This document shows, piece by piece, positions 8,712 through 19,388 of a stretch of DNA of 64,000 bases (positions are counted from its first letter, which is position 1; every line of letters begins with the position of its first letter). The stretch comes from Azonexus sp. Lineage in GTDB: Bacteria > Pseudomonadota > Gammaproteobacteria > Burkholderiales > Rhodocyclaceae. Where the stretch lies: NCBI GenBank assembly GCA_017983755.1, contig JAGOAU010000005.1:93404-157403 (forward strand). Direction: 5' to 3'. Both the position numbers and the translations under genes were made by a program. The notes beneath the pieces were generated by a model. It had not been told where the DNA came from. It was given only the letters and a program-made list of their open reading frames with translations, and did no database searches.

Positions 8712-9212
8712 CTATTCCGCCCAGTTTTAGATCCAAGAGTCCCTGCCCGACTGCATTTTCTAATCCCGACAGGACGCCTTGATTAGCCAGCGGTTCGGAA
8801 AAAGCCTGCGGTTGTTCCATCGGCCAAAATTGGCCACGCGGTTCAGAATTGCTTGACCTCGATGTTCAGCGTCTGGATGCGATAGGCGATCTGGCGCGGG
8901 GTCATGCCGAGGATGCGGGCAGCCTTGGCCTGGACCCAGCCGGCCTGTTCCAGCGCGGCGATGACGCGCTCCTTTTCCGAAAGGTTGGGATCGTCGATAT
9001 CGACGGCCTCGGAAATCGGCCCGGAAACGGGGTTGACCGCAGCAGGCGTCGCAATCGAAGGAGCTAAGCTCGAACTAAATCCGGGCTAGACTTATAACTT
9101 CTTTGCCTCCGACTCCGATGCCCTGTGGGCAACACATATTTGAACTTGGCCCCTTTGGCCGACAAATGATGGAAAACACAATCTTCCCCAAAATGAAGTT
9201 CAGCCAAGCCTT
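8712..9212. other. Non-coding stretch with a nifA tail remnant and otherwise no gene
   Basis: Apart from the nifA 3' remnant at 8843-9048, no credible gene is visible. The DNA between 8712 and 8842 and between 9049 and 9212 is AT-richer than its surroundings and carries only short palindromes, for example CGGCCAAAATTGGCCA near 8820. It appears to be junction DNA of an insertion. Confidence 0.5.
8843..9048 (-). pseudogene. Truncated nifA copy: C-terminal HTH domain with its own stop
   Basis: These 206 bp align without gaps to the 3' end of the intact nifA (10280-10485), including the stop codon (TGA here, TAG in nifA). They encode the last 68 residues, ending IEVKQF, and include the Fis-type helix-turn-helix. 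I count ten differences: two in the stop codon and eight in sense codons, all eight synonymous. No start codon or upstream nifA sequence is present, so it is a fragment. The pattern suggests that it derives from another functional nifA allele rather than from a decayed duplicate. Confidence 0.9.
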
Positions 9213-10058
9213 ATGAAAAATGGACGAGTTATCTCGGCCTTGCTTTTGTTTGTGGGCTTAGTGGTTGGCTATCTATTCGCCCAAACATTAGATAACGAAC
9301 GGGTATTCCATGGGGTTCCGATTAACCCTTTCAAAATTGGAACCTCAGCAAGAATGGGGGCCATTTATGGAGCGCGTTTGTCCATCCCGGCACACTACCT
9401 CTATTTCCCGGTTGAGTATGAGGGAGATGATTCTTGGAAACCATCTAAAAATAAACCGGAACGAACCGCCGATAGCGAGATCAGGGCGTTCAGCGTGTAT
9501 GTTCAATTGCCTGATCTGAAACCACGTAGTCCCGAAAATGAAGCCAGCTTTCAGCAGAGTTTCAAAGGAACTGGTGTGCATGACTGGGTCATGATTGGAG
9601 TTCAGAGGAGCGACAAAACTCCCCTCACAGCAGAACAAGCTAAGTTTGGGAGCAATGGGTTGGGCCGGGTCGCTGCTAGGGCGCTAACTATTTTCGATGC
9701 CAACAACTCCCGGCGCGACAAAGACATTCCAGCAAATGTGCATTTTGAGATTGAGCCGGACCAACTTCTCGGGTTAACGGTGGCAACCCCAATTGGAACT
9801 GGCACCAATAAACCGGCCATATGGAATGACCAGCTGTATTGGGTCGGCACCCCAGGTGAGGAAGTGAATACCTTCATTAAATGTTTTAGTAAAAACTACA
9901 CAACAAAGAACAATCCAGGCAATTGCACCCACGAATTTTATGTTCCAGAGTTAAACGCACGCATTTCCGTAATTTACAAAAAAAGTCATTTGCCGCAATG
10001 GCGCGAAATCGAAGCCAAATCTCGCAAGCTGTTACTTTCATTTCGCACTCTCAAATAG
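9213..10058 (+). CDS. Unknown membrane-anchored or exported protein in AT-rich insert
   Basis: This 281-residue protein has an N-terminal hydrophobic segment (about residues 6-24) that could be a signal anchor or signal peptide. The rest is soluble with no motif I recognise; two cysteines (about residues 228 and 240) could form a disulfide. The codon use and base composition are clearly AT-richer than those of neighbouring genes, and the gene lies between the two direct repeats of the nifA tail, so recent acquisition is likely. I cannot assign a function. Confidence 0.6.
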   Translation: MKNGRVISALLLFVGLVVGYLFAQTLDNERVFHGVPINPFKIGTSARMGAIYGARLSIPAHYLYFPVEYEGDDSWKPSKNKPERTADSEIRAFSVYVQLPDLKPRSPENEASFQQSFKGTGVHDWVMIGVQRSDKTPLTAEQAKFGSNGLGRVAARALTIFDANNSRRDKDIPANVHFEIEPDQLLGLTVATPIGTGTNKPAIWNDQLYWVGTPGEEVNTFIKCFSKNYTTKNNPGNCTHEFYVPELNARISVIYKKSHLPQWREIEAKSRKLLLSFRTLK

Positions 10059-10279
10059 CCTAGACTAAATTCTGCTTGTCATGACAAGGGACAAGGCTCA
10101 AGTTGAATCTTCCGCTTTCCGTTGCGTTGAGAGTTTGAGCCTGGCCACGCTTTCTTCTTCTGGCGTTGCAATGATCCCTGATTCGGGTACGAACGTACCC
10201 ATTGTGGGGATAAAAACCAGTGTCGATTCTGATGCCCCGTATTCCGCGAACTAAAGCGGCAGGATTAGTTCATGCCAAC
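10059..10279. other. Intergenic end of the AT-rich insert
   Basis: No gene is visible. The segment has a small palindrome GGGTACGAACGTACCC (about 10185-10200) and ends at the nifA stop codon. No integrase, tRNA or attachment-site core is recognisable. Confidence 0.4.
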
Positions 10280-11902
<1,623 letters not shown>

Positions 11903-11911
11903 GTGCTTCTC

Positions 11912-13441
11912 TTAGATCGGGTCGCCGTCGAGACGGAATTCGACGATCGCCGCGCAGCCACCGCTGGCGCTTTCCTCCAGGTCGATGATGCCGCCGTGGT
12001 CGGCGACGACCTGCTGGGCGCGCGAAAGGCCGGTGCCGATGTGTTTGCCGCTGCCGTTCTTGGCCGTGAAGAAGGGCTCGAAGGCCTTGTGTCGCCATTC
12101 GGGCGGGATGCCGGGCCCGGAATCGGCGACGGCGACGACGATGCAGTCGCGGTCGACGGCACTGGTCAGGCTCAGTTCGCGGCGCTTCCAGCCCTTGATG
12201 TTCATCGCCTCGATGGCGTTGTCGACCAGCGCCTTGAACAGCATGCGCAGCTGCAGCGGGCGGCCGATGATCGGCGGTAGCGTGGCGGCCGGCTGCCAGT
12301 CGACGACGACGCCGGCGGCGAGCAGGCGCGGGGTGCAGATTTCCAGCACGTCGCGCAGGATTTCGTTGAGGTTGATGCGGACGACGATTTCCTGCGGGCT
12401 TTGCGGGATCACCTGGCGCAACGCTTCCATGTGCTCGCGGCTGGCCGCCAGCGCCTGCTGCAGTACGCCGGCGCTGGCCGGGTCGCGCCGCTGCAGGACC
12501 GAGGCGGCCGAGGCCATGATGTTCATCGGCTCCTCCAGGCGGAAGATGGCGGCCGACAGGCCCTCGCGGATGGCGGCAGTGCGCTCCTCGTCGGCCAGCA
12601 CCGCCTGCAGGGCGGCGGCGCGCGCGCGCTCCTGCTCCTCGCGCAGCGAACTGACGTCGGAAATCACCAGCAGCAGGCCGGGCTGGCCGTCGGCGCAGAA
12701 ATAGCTGTCGGCGCAGTCGCCGTGCATCTCGATCGCCGAGGCGCTGACCGACAGCCAGCGTGGCCGGCCGCCGGCGCGGTCGATGCGCGATTCGCGGCTG
12801 GCGAAGCTGCAGCGCTCCGGGTCTTCGGCCAGCGCCTCGCGCCAGTGCGGCGACAGGCTGTCGAGCAGCGTGTGGGCCGGTTCCTTGGCGTGCAGGTCGC
12901 TGACCAGTTTCTTGTATTCCTGGTTGTCGAGAATGACGCGGCCGGTCGGGTCGAGCAGGGCGAAGGCGATCGGCGCCGCGTCGACGACCGATTCGATCAG
13001 GTGCTTCTGGTTGCGCACGACGCGCTCCAGCCGGTGCATTTCGGTGATGTCGCGGTGCATGCCGAGGAAGTGCGTCGTCTTGCCCTTGGCGTCGACGACC
13101 GGCGAGATGGTCAGCTCGGCCAGGTAGAGCGCGCCGTCCTTGCGCCGGTTGAGCACCTTGCCCGACCACGGCCGCTGCGCCGTCAGCTCGCCCCACATCG
13201 CCTGGTAGAGCGCGGCCGGTGTCGTGTGGTTGGAAAGCACGGATTCGTTCTTGCCGACGATCTCGTCGGCGCCATAGCCGGTGACGCGGGTGAAGGACTC
13301 GTTGGCAAAGAGGATGTTGGCGCGGGCGTCGGTGATCGAAATGGCGAGATCGGCCTGATCGACCGCCTGGCGATAGGCTTCGGGCGGCAGTTCCTTGTTC
13401 TGCTGAATGGCGGGCGCGGGGGCGCGGGTTGCAGCCGGCAT
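11912..13441 (-). CDS. nifL: NifL, anti-activator of NifA
   Basis: This 509-residue protein has an N-terminal PAS domain (about 25-140) ending in GMHRDITEMHRLE, a second PAS-like domain (about 145-270), a helical region and a GHKL ATP-binding domain (about 370-505, with NAIEAMN and DSGPGIPPEW). NifL senses redox through FAD in PAS1 and fixed nitrogen through GlnK, and inhibits NifA by direct contact. The helical region lacks a standard H-box histidine, as expected for a NifL that works by binding rather than phosphotransfer. A ribosome site (AGGAG) precedes the ATG. It forms a unit with nifA and is divergent from rnfA. Confidence 0.95.
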   Translation of the reverse strand: MPAATRAPAPAIQQNKELPPEAYRQAVDQADLAISITDARANILFANESFTRVTGYGADEIVGKNESVLSNHTTPAALYQAMWGELTAQRPWSGKVLNRRKDGALYLAELTISPVVDAKGKTTHFLGMHRDITEMHRLERVVRNQKHLIESVVDAAPIAFALLDPTGRVILDNQEYKKLVSDLHAKEPAHTLLDSLSPHWREALAEDPERCSFASRESRIDRAGGRPRWLSVSASAIEMHGDCADSYFCADGQPGLLLVISDVSSLREEQERARAAALQAVLADEERTAAIREGLSAAIFRLEEPMNIMASAASVLQRRDPASAGVLQQALAASREHMEALRQVIPQSPQEIVVRINLNEILRDVLEICTPRLLAAGVVVDWQPAATLPPIIGRPLQLRMLFKALVDNAIEAMNIKGWKRRELSLTSAVDRDCIVVAVADSGPGIPPEWRHKAFEPFFTAKNGSGKHIGTGLSRAQQVVADHGGIIDLEESASGGCAAIVEFRLDGDPI

Positions 13442-13580
13442 GGATGAGCTCCTGGCGAATTCGTCGGATTGGGTCGTGCGGGTTCAATTTGCCTACTCCT
13501 AGCAGCTTCCGTGCCGCAGTGCAGCATTCGGTGCGAGGCGGCTTGCCGTCAGGCTTTGGGGGCAAATCCGACGAAATCCA

Positions 13581-13596
13581 TGTCGCGTTTGCGACA
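13581..13596. promoter_or_regulatory. NifA upstream activator site for rnfA (possibly also nifL)
   Basis: The palindrome TGTCGCGTTTGCGACA matches TGT-N10-ACA. It lies about 100 bp upstream of the rnfA -24 element and 140 bp upstream of the divergent nifL start. Confidence 0.85.
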
Positions 13597-13682
13597 TTGC
13601 TGGTCGGCTGGTTTTGCCCTGTTCTGGTGCGTCGACCGCAGAAGCGGGCATTGATGCGGGTTTGCAGGGTGGTGGCCGGATT

Positions 13683-13698
13683 TGGCACGGCTCGTGCA
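13683..13698 (+). promoter_or_regulatory. Sigma-54 promoter of the rnf operon
   Basis: TGGCAC-N5-GTGCA matches the -24/-12 consensus, with the invariant GG and GC at the correct spacing, 35 bp upstream of the rnfA ATG. Confidence 0.85.
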
Positions 13699-13732
13699 GT
13701 GGAAGCTGCGGAAAAACTGAAAACCGATAGCC

Positions 13733-14311
13733 ATGAGCGAATTCCTTCTCCTGCTGCTTTCCACTGCGCTGGTGAACAACGTGGTGCTGATCAAGTTCCT
13801 CGGCCTGTGCCCGGTGATGGGGGTGTCGAAGAGCGTGGACAGCGCCTTCGGCATGGGCCTGGCGACGACCTTCGTCATCACCCTCGCCGCCGGCGCCTCC
13901 TGGATGCTCGACAACTGGCTACTGCAGCCACTGGGCCTCGGCTACCTGCGCATCCTGACCTTCATCCTGGTCATCGCCGCAGTCGTGCAATTCACCGAGA
14001 TGTTCATCAAGAAGTCGAGCCCCGGCCTCTACCAGTCGCTCGGCATCTACCTGCCGCTGATCACCACCAACTGCGCCGTGCTCGGCGTCGCGCTGCTCAA
14101 CGTCGAGCAGAAATTCAGCCTGTTCAAGAGCCTGCTCTACGGCTTCGGTTCGGCGCTCGGCTTCACCCTCGTCCTGCTCATCTTCGCCGGGCTGCGCGAG
14201 CGCATTGCGCTGGCCCGCGTGCCGGCCGCCTTCGCCGGGGCGCCGATCTCGTTCGTCACCATCAGCCTGCTGGCCCTGGCGTTCATGGGCTTCTCGGGCC
14301 TCAACGTTTAA
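13733..14311 (+). CDS. rnfA: RnfA, membrane subunit of the Rnf electron-transport complex
   Basis: This 192-residue protein has six predicted membrane helices and RnfA/RsxA features such as [19 protein letters not shown] and [12 protein letters not shown]. RnfA pairs with RnfE in the membrane core, where the conserved cysteines bind a [2Fe-2S] cluster. Rnf uses an ion gradient to reduce ferredoxin or flavodoxin and feeds electrons to nitrogenase. It is the first gene of a NifA/sigma-54-controlled operon and is followed by rnfB after 11 bp. Confidence 0.96.
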   Translation: MSEFLLLLLSTALVNNVVLIKFLGLCPVMGVSKSVDSAFGMGLATTFVITLAAGASWMLDNWLLQPLGLGYLRILTFILVIAAVVQFTEMFIKKSSPGLYQSLGIYLPLITTNCAVLGVALLNVEQKFSLFKSLLYGFGSALGFTLVLLIFAGLRERIALARVPAAFAGAPISFVTISLLALAFMGFSGLNV

Positions 14312-14322
14312 GGGGAAACAGC

Positions 14323-14850
14323 ATGATCGCCGCCATCCTCAGCCTCACCATCCTCGGTGCCGCGCTCGGCATCATCCTCGGTGTCGCCAACAAGTTCCTG
14401 CAGGTCGAAGGCAATCCGCTGGTAGACGAGCTGATCGCCATGATGCCCGGCTCCAATTGCGGCCAGTGCGGTTTCCCCGGTTGCTCCGGCGCGGCGACGG
14501 CGATCGCCGACGGCAGCGCGACGCCTACCTGCTGCCCGCCGGGCGGCAAGACGCTGGCCGCCGCCATCGCCGCCAGGCTGGGCCTGACCGTCGATCTGTC
14601 GGCGCTGTCCGACGACGGCCTGAAGATCGCGACAGTGGCCGAGGAGCTGTGTATCGGCTGCTGCCGCTGCAGCAAGGTCTGCCCGACCGACGCCATCATC
14701 GGCGCCGCCAAGCAGGTGCATAACGTCTTCCGCGAAGCCTGCACCGGTTGTTCGAGCTGCGTCGAGAAATGCCCGACCGAGGCGCTGGTCATGCGCCCGG
14801 TGCCGGTCACCCTGCAACACTGGGTGATGCCCAAACCCCTCGCCGCGTGA
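14323..14850 (+). CDS. rnfB: RnfB, iron-sulfur subunit of the Rnf complex
   Basis: This 175-residue protein has an N-terminal membrane helix, a four-cysteine motif in GSNCGQCGFPGC and two [4Fe-4S] motifs (CIGCCRCSKVCP and CTGCSSCVEKCP). The start is the ATG at 14323, with AGGGGA just upstream; the frame is open further upstream but lacks homology there. RnfB is thought to pass electrons to the external ferredoxin or flavodoxin. Seven bp separate it from rnfC. Confidence 0.95.
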   Translation: MIAAILSLTILGAALGIILGVANKFLQVEGNPLVDELIAMMPGSNCGQCGFPGCSGAATAIADGSATPTCCPPGGKTLAAAIAARLGLTVDLSALSDDGLKIATVAEELCIGCCRCSKVCPTDAIIGAAKQVHNVFREACTGCSSCVEKCPTEALVMRPVPVTLQHWVMPKPLAA

Positions 14851-14857
14851 GAACAAC

Positions 14858-16378
14858 ATGGGATTCATGAACCGCTTCAAGCATTTCCTCGGCGATGACT
14901 GGGGCGTGCATCCGGACGACCATAAGCGGCCTGCCGCCGATCAGCCGGTGCGCGTCATGCCGCTGCCGGCCCGGCTCTACCTGCCGCTGCAGCAGCATCT
15001 CGGCGGCGCAGCGCGGCCGGCGGTGCTGGTCGGCCAGAAGGTGAAGAAGGGCGAGCTGATCGCCGAGGCGCAGGGCATGGTCTCGGCACCGATCCATGCG
15101 CCGACCTCGGGCACCATCGCCGCCGTCACCGAAATCACCGCACCGCATCCCTCCGGCCTGACGCTGCCGGCGATCATCCTCGAAGCCGACGGTGCCGACG
15201 AATGGTGTGAGCTGCACGGCTGCGACGATCCCTTTGCCTTGCCCGCCGCCGAGATCGGCAAGCGGGTTGCCGCCGCCGGTGTGGTCGGGTTGGGCGGCGC
15301 TGCCTTCCCGTCGGCGGTCAAGCTGACTGGCGCGTTGCGCGCCAATGTCACCACGCTGGTCATGAACGGCGGCGAGTGCGAACCCTACCTTTCCTGCGAC
15401 GACCGCCTGATGCGCGATGCTGCCGCCGGTATCGTCGATGGCATCCGCATCATGCTCCACGCTACCGGTGCCCAGGTCGCGCTGGTCGGTATCGAGGACA
15501 ACAAGCCGGAAGCGATTGGCGCCATGCAGGCGGCCGCAGCCGGTTTCGACACCGTGCAGATCCGCCCGGTGCCGGCCCGTTACCCAATGGGCTCCGAGAA
15601 ACAGCTGATTCAAGTCCTGACCGGACGTGAAGTGCCGGCCGATGGTCGTGCTTTCGACATCGGTGTCGTCGTCCATAACGTCGGTACGGCGCTCGCCGTG
15701 CGCGCGGCGATCCGCGAAGGCAAGCCGCTGATCTCGCGGCTGGTCACGGTCAATGGCAACTGCGCCAGCCAGCCAGGCAATGTCGAAGTGCGCGTCGGCA
15801 CGCTGGCCGAGGAGGTCATCGCCTTCGCCGGCGGCCTCAAGGGCGATGGCCTCGGCCTGGCTCGTCGAGTCATGGGCGGGCCGATGATGGGCATGCAGAT
15901 TCCGCACTGGCGCGTGCCGGTGGTCAAGGGCACCAGCGGCGTCCTGGCCTTCGACACCGCCGAGGTGGCCGAGCAGGAGCCGAATCCGTGCATCCGCTGC
16001 GGTTCCTGCGTCAAGGCCTGCCCGATGGGCCTGCTGCCGCTGGAAATGAGTTCGCGCATCAGCAACGAAGCCTACGGCGAGGCGATTGACCTCGGCCTCA
16101 AGGACTGCATCGCCTGCGGCTGCTGCGCCTACGTCTGCCCGTCGAAAATTCCGCTGGTTCAGTATTTCGTTCATGCCAAGGGCGAGCTGGCGGCGCAGGA
16201 TCGCGCCAAGCTGCGTACCGAGGCGACCAAGAAACTGGCCTCACAGCGGCAGGAGCGGCTGGAGCGCGAAGCACGCGAGAAGGCGGAGGCGGCGGCCAAG
16301 CGCAAGGCGGAGCGGGAGGCTGCGGCGGCGGCGAAAGCGGCGGCTTCTGCTGTTGCCTCGGCTGGGGAGGTGGCATGA
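14858..16378 (+). CDS. rnfC: RnfC, NADH-dehydrogenase-like subunit of the Rnf complex
   Basis: This 506-residue peripheral subunit contains the NADH/FMN-binding-like region with MNGGECEPYLSCDDRLM and two [4Fe-4S] motifs (CIRCGSCVKACP and CIACGCCAYVCP). The C-terminal 60 residues are a charged, alanine-rich helical tail, common in RnfC proteins. Although it belongs to the rnf operon, a 613-bp non-coding region with a giant palindrome separates it from rnfD. Confidence 0.95.
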   Translation: MGFMNRFKHFLGDDWGVHPDDHKRPAADQPVRVMPLPARLYLPLQQHLGGAARPAVLVGQKVKKGELIAEAQGMVSAPIHAPTSGTIAAVTEITAPHPSGLTLPAIILEADGADEWCELHGCDDPFALPAAEIGKRVAAAGVVGLGGAAFPSAVKLTGALRANVTTLVMNGGECEPYLSCDDRLMRDAAAGIVDGIRIMLHATGAQVALVGIEDNKPEAIGAMQAAAAGFDTVQIRPVPARYPMGSEKQLIQVLTGREVPADGRAFDIGVVVHNVGTALAVRAAIREGKPLISRLVTVNGNCASQPGNVEVRVGTLAEEVIAFAGGLKGDGLGLARRVMGGPMMGMQIPHWRVPVVKGTSGVLAFDTAEVAEQEPNPCIRCGSCVKACPMGLLPLEMSSRISNEAYGEAIDLGLKDCIACGCCAYVCPSKIPLVQYFVHAKGELAAQDRAKLRTEATKKLASQRQERLEREAREKAEAAAKRKAEREAAAAAKAAASAVASAGEVA

Positions 16379-16425
16379 GGCTGGTTGCTGGTGAACTGCC
16401 GGGTGTTTCTGAGGCGTCGGGTTCC

Positions 16426-16932
16426 GCGCCTGACGCGCGGGCGTACTTTCTTTTGCTTCGCCAAAAAAAAGTAGCCAAAGAAAAGGCGACCCCAGGTTAC
16501 GCGGTCGGCTGCGCCGACTTCCCTGCGCTACTCGACGGGCCGGGCGGCTGCGGAACTCGGGGCGTTGCCCCTCAGACAGTCCTCGCCGACTGCCCCCGGC
16601 CCGTCTCCGTTGCTCGGCGCTCCACATGGGGACCCGTAAACCAACCGCAACTTGTCTGCTGCGGTCGACCACGAAAAACGGCCATTTTTGCCCGTCAACC
16701 ACAACCATCCATCCGGTTCACCGGGCCCCTTGAGAGGCGCCGAGCAACGCAGGCTGGCGCGGGAAAAGGGCGAGCACTGTCTGAGCCGCGCAGCGGCGAG
16801 TTGCGCAGCCCCCGCGCCAGCCGAGTAGCGCAGGGAACCGGGCGCAGCCCGGCGCCGACCCAGGGGTGCCTTTTTCTTTGGCTACTTTCTTTTTGGCAGC
16901 AAAAAGAAAGTATGTCCGCCGGTCAGCGGCGG
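16426..16932. repeat. Giant imperfect palindrome (~500 bp) between rnfC and rnfD
   Basis: The left arm (about 16426-16643) and right arm (about 16713-16932) are imperfect inverted copies. Both contain the outer motif AAAGTAGCCAAAGAAAA (or its complement), then CCCTGCGCTACTCG, CTCAGACAGT and GTTGCTCGGCG in matching order. The 70-bp loop contains a GTCGAC palindrome of the dispersed family. The open frames inside do not look coding and mirror each other. Similar AAAGTAGCCAAAGAAAA-bounded intergenic elements recur in beta- and gammaproteobacterial genomes, as I recall. The element lies inside an operon that must be read through for rnfDGEH. Confidence 0.8.
16661..16700. repeat. GTCGAC-type short palindromic repeat, copy 1
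   Basis: The copy begins GCGGTCGACC, has an A5 run and a T5 run in the arms, and ends GTCAACC. It sits in the loop of the giant palindrome. Related copies are at 35873, 39417, 59694 and 61561. Confidence 0.65.
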
Positions 16933-16991
16933 AAACCAGCGGTTGAGAAAAGCCATCCCGCGTTTCAGCACCCCCCGAAAGGAGCCCTGGC

Positions 16992-18089
16992 ATGACGCCG
17001 GCCACCCTCACTGCCCAGCCAGTCGCCTCGCCCCACGCCCACGGCGGCAATTCGGTCACCCGCACCATGCTGCGTGTCCAGCTGGCACTTGTTCCAGCGA
17101 CATTGTACGGTTTCTGGCTGTTCGGCTGGCCGTCCTTCTTCCTGTGGCTGCTGACCATTCTCTCCTGCCTCGGCTTCGAGGCGCTGTCGTTGAAGCTGAT
17201 GGGCGTCACCCGCATCAAGGCCACCCTTTTCGACGGCTCGGCGCTGCTCACCGGCTGGCTGCTGGCGCTGACCTTGCCGCCCTGGGCGCCGTGGTGGGTG
17301 GCGGTGCTTGGCGGCTTCATCGCCATCGTCATCGGCAAGCAGGTCTTCGGCGGCGTCGGGCAGAACGTCTTCAACCCGGCGATGGTCGCCCGCGTCGCGC
17401 TGCTGGTTTCCTTCCCGCTGCCGCTGACGCAATGGGTGATGCCGCTGCCGCTGACTTCGCTGGCGGCGCCCGATTTCATCGACGGCCTGCGCATTTTCCT
17501 GACCAGCCTGCCGCAGCCGGACGCGATGGCCAGCGCCTCGCTGCTCGGCTTCTCGAAGACCGAGCTATCGCGTGGCATCGACCTGCTGCATTCGCTTGCC
17601 GGCGACCACGCCCCGGCGCTGTCGTGGATCGGTGCCCGTTCCGGGAGCCTCGGCGAATCGGCCTCCATGCTGATTCTCGGCGGCGGTCTCTACCTGCTGC
17701 TCTGCGGCGTCATCACCTGGCATACGCCGGTCGCCGTGCTGGCCGGGCTGGCTATTCCCGCCGCCATCGGCCACGCCGTCGATCCCGGGCATTACCTGAG
17801 CGTCTCGGCCCACCTGCTGTCCGGCGCGGCGATGCTCGGCGCCTTCTTCATCGCCACCGATTACGTCACCTCGCCGAACACCGGCCACGGGCAGATCGTC
17901 TTCGGCCTCGGCATCGGCTTCCTGACCTGGATCATCCGCACTTACGGCGGCTATCCGGAGGGCATGGCCTTCGCGGTGCTGCTGATGAACGCGCTGGTGC
18001 CGGTCATCGACCGCTTCGTCAAGCCGCGCATCCTCGGCCGCGACCGCAAGGGCAAGCCGCTCGACATTCCGGAAGGGAAGGGGGCCTGA
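16992..18089 (+). CDS. rnfD: RnfD, membrane subunit of the Rnf complex
   Basis: This 365-residue polytopic protein of the RnfD/NqrB type contains DGSALLTGWLLALTLPP and FNPAMVARVALL. RnfD carries a covalently bound flavin and takes part in ion translocation. A strong AAAGGAG ribosome site precedes the ATG. One base separates its stop from the rnfG start, so the two are coupled. Confidence 0.95.
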   Translation: MTPATLTAQPVASPHAHGGNSVTRTMLRVQLALVPATLYGFWLFGWPSFFLWLLTILSCLGFEALSLKLMGVTRIKATLFDGSALLTGWLLALTLPPWAPWWVAVLGGFIAIVIGKQVFGGVGQNVFNPAMVARVALLVSFPLPLTQWVMPLPLTSLAAPDFIDGLRIFLTSLPQPDAMASASLLGFSKTELSRGIDLLHSLAGDHAPALSWIGARSGSLGESASMLILGGGLYLLLCGVITWHTPVAVLAGLAIPAAIGHAVDPGHYLSVSAHLLSGAAMLGAFFIATDYVTSPNTGHGQIVFGLGIGFLTWIIRTYGGYPEGMAFAVLLMNALVPVIDRFVKPRILGRDRKGKPLDIPEGKGA

Positions 18090-18090
18090 C

Positions 18091-18696
18091 ATGAATCTCG
18101 AAGCCATTCGCGAAAAGATCGGCTACCAGCCTTTCCTGCTCGGCGTCTTCGCCCTGCTGGCGAGCGGGGCGCTGGCCTGGGCGTCGAGCGCCACCGGCGA
18201 CGCGATCGCCGCCGCCGAAGCCAAGGATCTGCGCGACTCGCTGTCGGAAGTGCTGCCACAGGGCATGGCCGACAACGATTTCCTGAAGGATACGGTCGAC
18301 CTCGAAAAAGGCGGCAAAACCGTGACCATCTACCGCGCCCGCCAGGGCGGGGTGGTCAAGGCGGCGCTGTTCAAGGTGGCCGAGCGCGGCTACGCCGGCG
18401 ACATCCAGGTGCTGATGGCGGTCGATGCCGAGGGCCGGACGCTCGGCGTGCGCGTGCTCAAGCATGTCGAGACGCCGGGGCTCGGCGACAAGATCGAAGT
18501 CAAGAAAGACCCCTGGGTCAGGAGCTTCGACGGCAAGTCGCTGGGCGATCCGGCGCCTGAAAAATGGGGCGTCAAGAAAGATAGCGGCGTCTTCGACCAG
18601 TTCGCCGGCGCCACCATCACCCCGCGCGCCGTGGTCAAGGCGGTCAAGGGCGGGCTGGAGTTCTTCGCCGCCCACAAGTCGGAAATCACGGGCTAG
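18091..18696 (+). CDS. rnfG: RnfG, periplasmic FMN-binding subunit of the Rnf complex
   Basis: This 201-residue protein has one N-terminal membrane helix and an FMN-binding domain. The usual flavin-attachment motif SGAT is FAGATITPRAV here: the flavin-accepting threonine is present while the preceding serine is alanine. The LKHVETPGLGDKI motif is typical of RnfG/NqrC. It lies between rnfD and rnfE with very short spacers. Confidence 0.94.
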   Translation: MNLEAIREKIGYQPFLLGVFALLASGALAWASSATGDAIAAAEAKDLRDSLSEVLPQGMADNDFLKDTVDLEKGGKTVTIYRARQGGVVKAALFKVAERGYAGDIQVLMAVDAEGRTLGVRVLKHVETPGLGDKIEVKKDPWVRSFDGKSLGDPAPEKWGVKKDSGVFDQFAGATITPRAVVKAVKGGLEFFAAHKSEITG

Positions 18697-18702
18697 GAGC
18701 GA

Positions 18703-19377
18703 ATGATGAGCGATAACTACGGCAAATTGTTCAAGGACGGCCTGTGGGAAAACAACGTCGTTTTTTCGCAGATGCTGGCGCTGTGCCCGACGATGGCGGT
18801 GACGACCAGCGGTACCAACGGCCTCGGCATGGGGTTGGCGACGACGGCGGTGCTGGTCGTCTCCAACATCCTGGTGTCGATGATCCGCCATACCGTCAGT
18901 TCGCAGGTGCGCATCCCGGTCTTCGTCGTGCTGATCGCAACGCTGGTCACCGTCGTCGACATGGCGATGAACGCCTGGCTGCACGATCTCTACAAAGTAT
19001 TGGGCCTGTTCATCGCGCTGATCGTCGTCAATTGCGCCATTCTCGGCCGCGCCGAGGCCTTCGCCGTCAAGAACGGCGTCGTTGCCTCGGCGGTCGATGG
19101 CCTGGCGATGGGCCTCGGCTTTACCGGGGCGCTGACCTTCATCGGTCTGATCCGCGAATTTCTCGGTTCCGGCACGCTGTTCGCGCAGGCCTCCAACCTG
19201 CTCGGGCCATCCTTCGCTTTCCTCGAAATGAAACTGCCGGGCTACGGCGGCGCGCTGCTGATGATCCTGCCGCCGGGCGGCTTCGCCATCCTCGGCTTCC
19301 TGCTGGCCGGCAAGCGGGTCATGGAAAAACGCCTTGAAGAACGGGCGGCAGCGCACGCCGAACCGGTCACCGCGTAA
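18703..19377 (+). CDS. rnfE: RnfE, membrane subunit of the Rnf complex
   Basis: This 224-residue polytopic protein of the RnfE/NqrD type has the core ENNVVFSQMLALCPTMAVT and VNCAILGRAEAFA. It pairs with RnfA; the conserved cysteines in the two halves hold a membrane-embedded cluster. Two in-frame ATGs at 18703 and 18706 follow an AGGAG site. rnfH follows after 11 bp. Confidence 0.95.
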   Translation: MMSDNYGKLFKDGLWENNVVFSQMLALCPTMAVTTSGTNGLGMGLATTAVLVVSNILVSMIRHTVSSQVRIPVFVVLIATLVTVVDMAMNAWLHDLYKVLGLFIALIVVNCAILGRAEAFAVKNGVVASAVDGLAMGLGFTGALTFIGLIREFLGSGTLFAQASNLLGPSFAFLEMKLPGYGGALLMILPPGGFAILGFLLAGKRVMEKRLEERAAAHAEPVTA

Positions 19378-19388
19378 GGGAGAACGAA

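Larger units (their letters stand above)
16379..16991. other. 613-bp non-coding gap inside the rnf operon
   Basis: This gap contains only the giant palindrome and the embedded GTCGAC repeat; no gene, sigma-54 element or NifA site is visible. A ribosome site (AAAGGAG) at 16978-16984 serves rnfD. Confidence 0.7.

Noticed and set aside
12140-12160. Isolated GTCGAC-containing motifs elsewhere (near 12150, 13631, 43217, 49541, 54248, 58365)
   Set aside because: They share only the GTCGACCGCA core without the A-rich run, so I do not count them as copies of the repeat family.
16375-16995. Open frames in the rnfC-rnfD gap
   Set aside because: They lie in the giant palindrome and their two strands mirror one another; no homology recognised.
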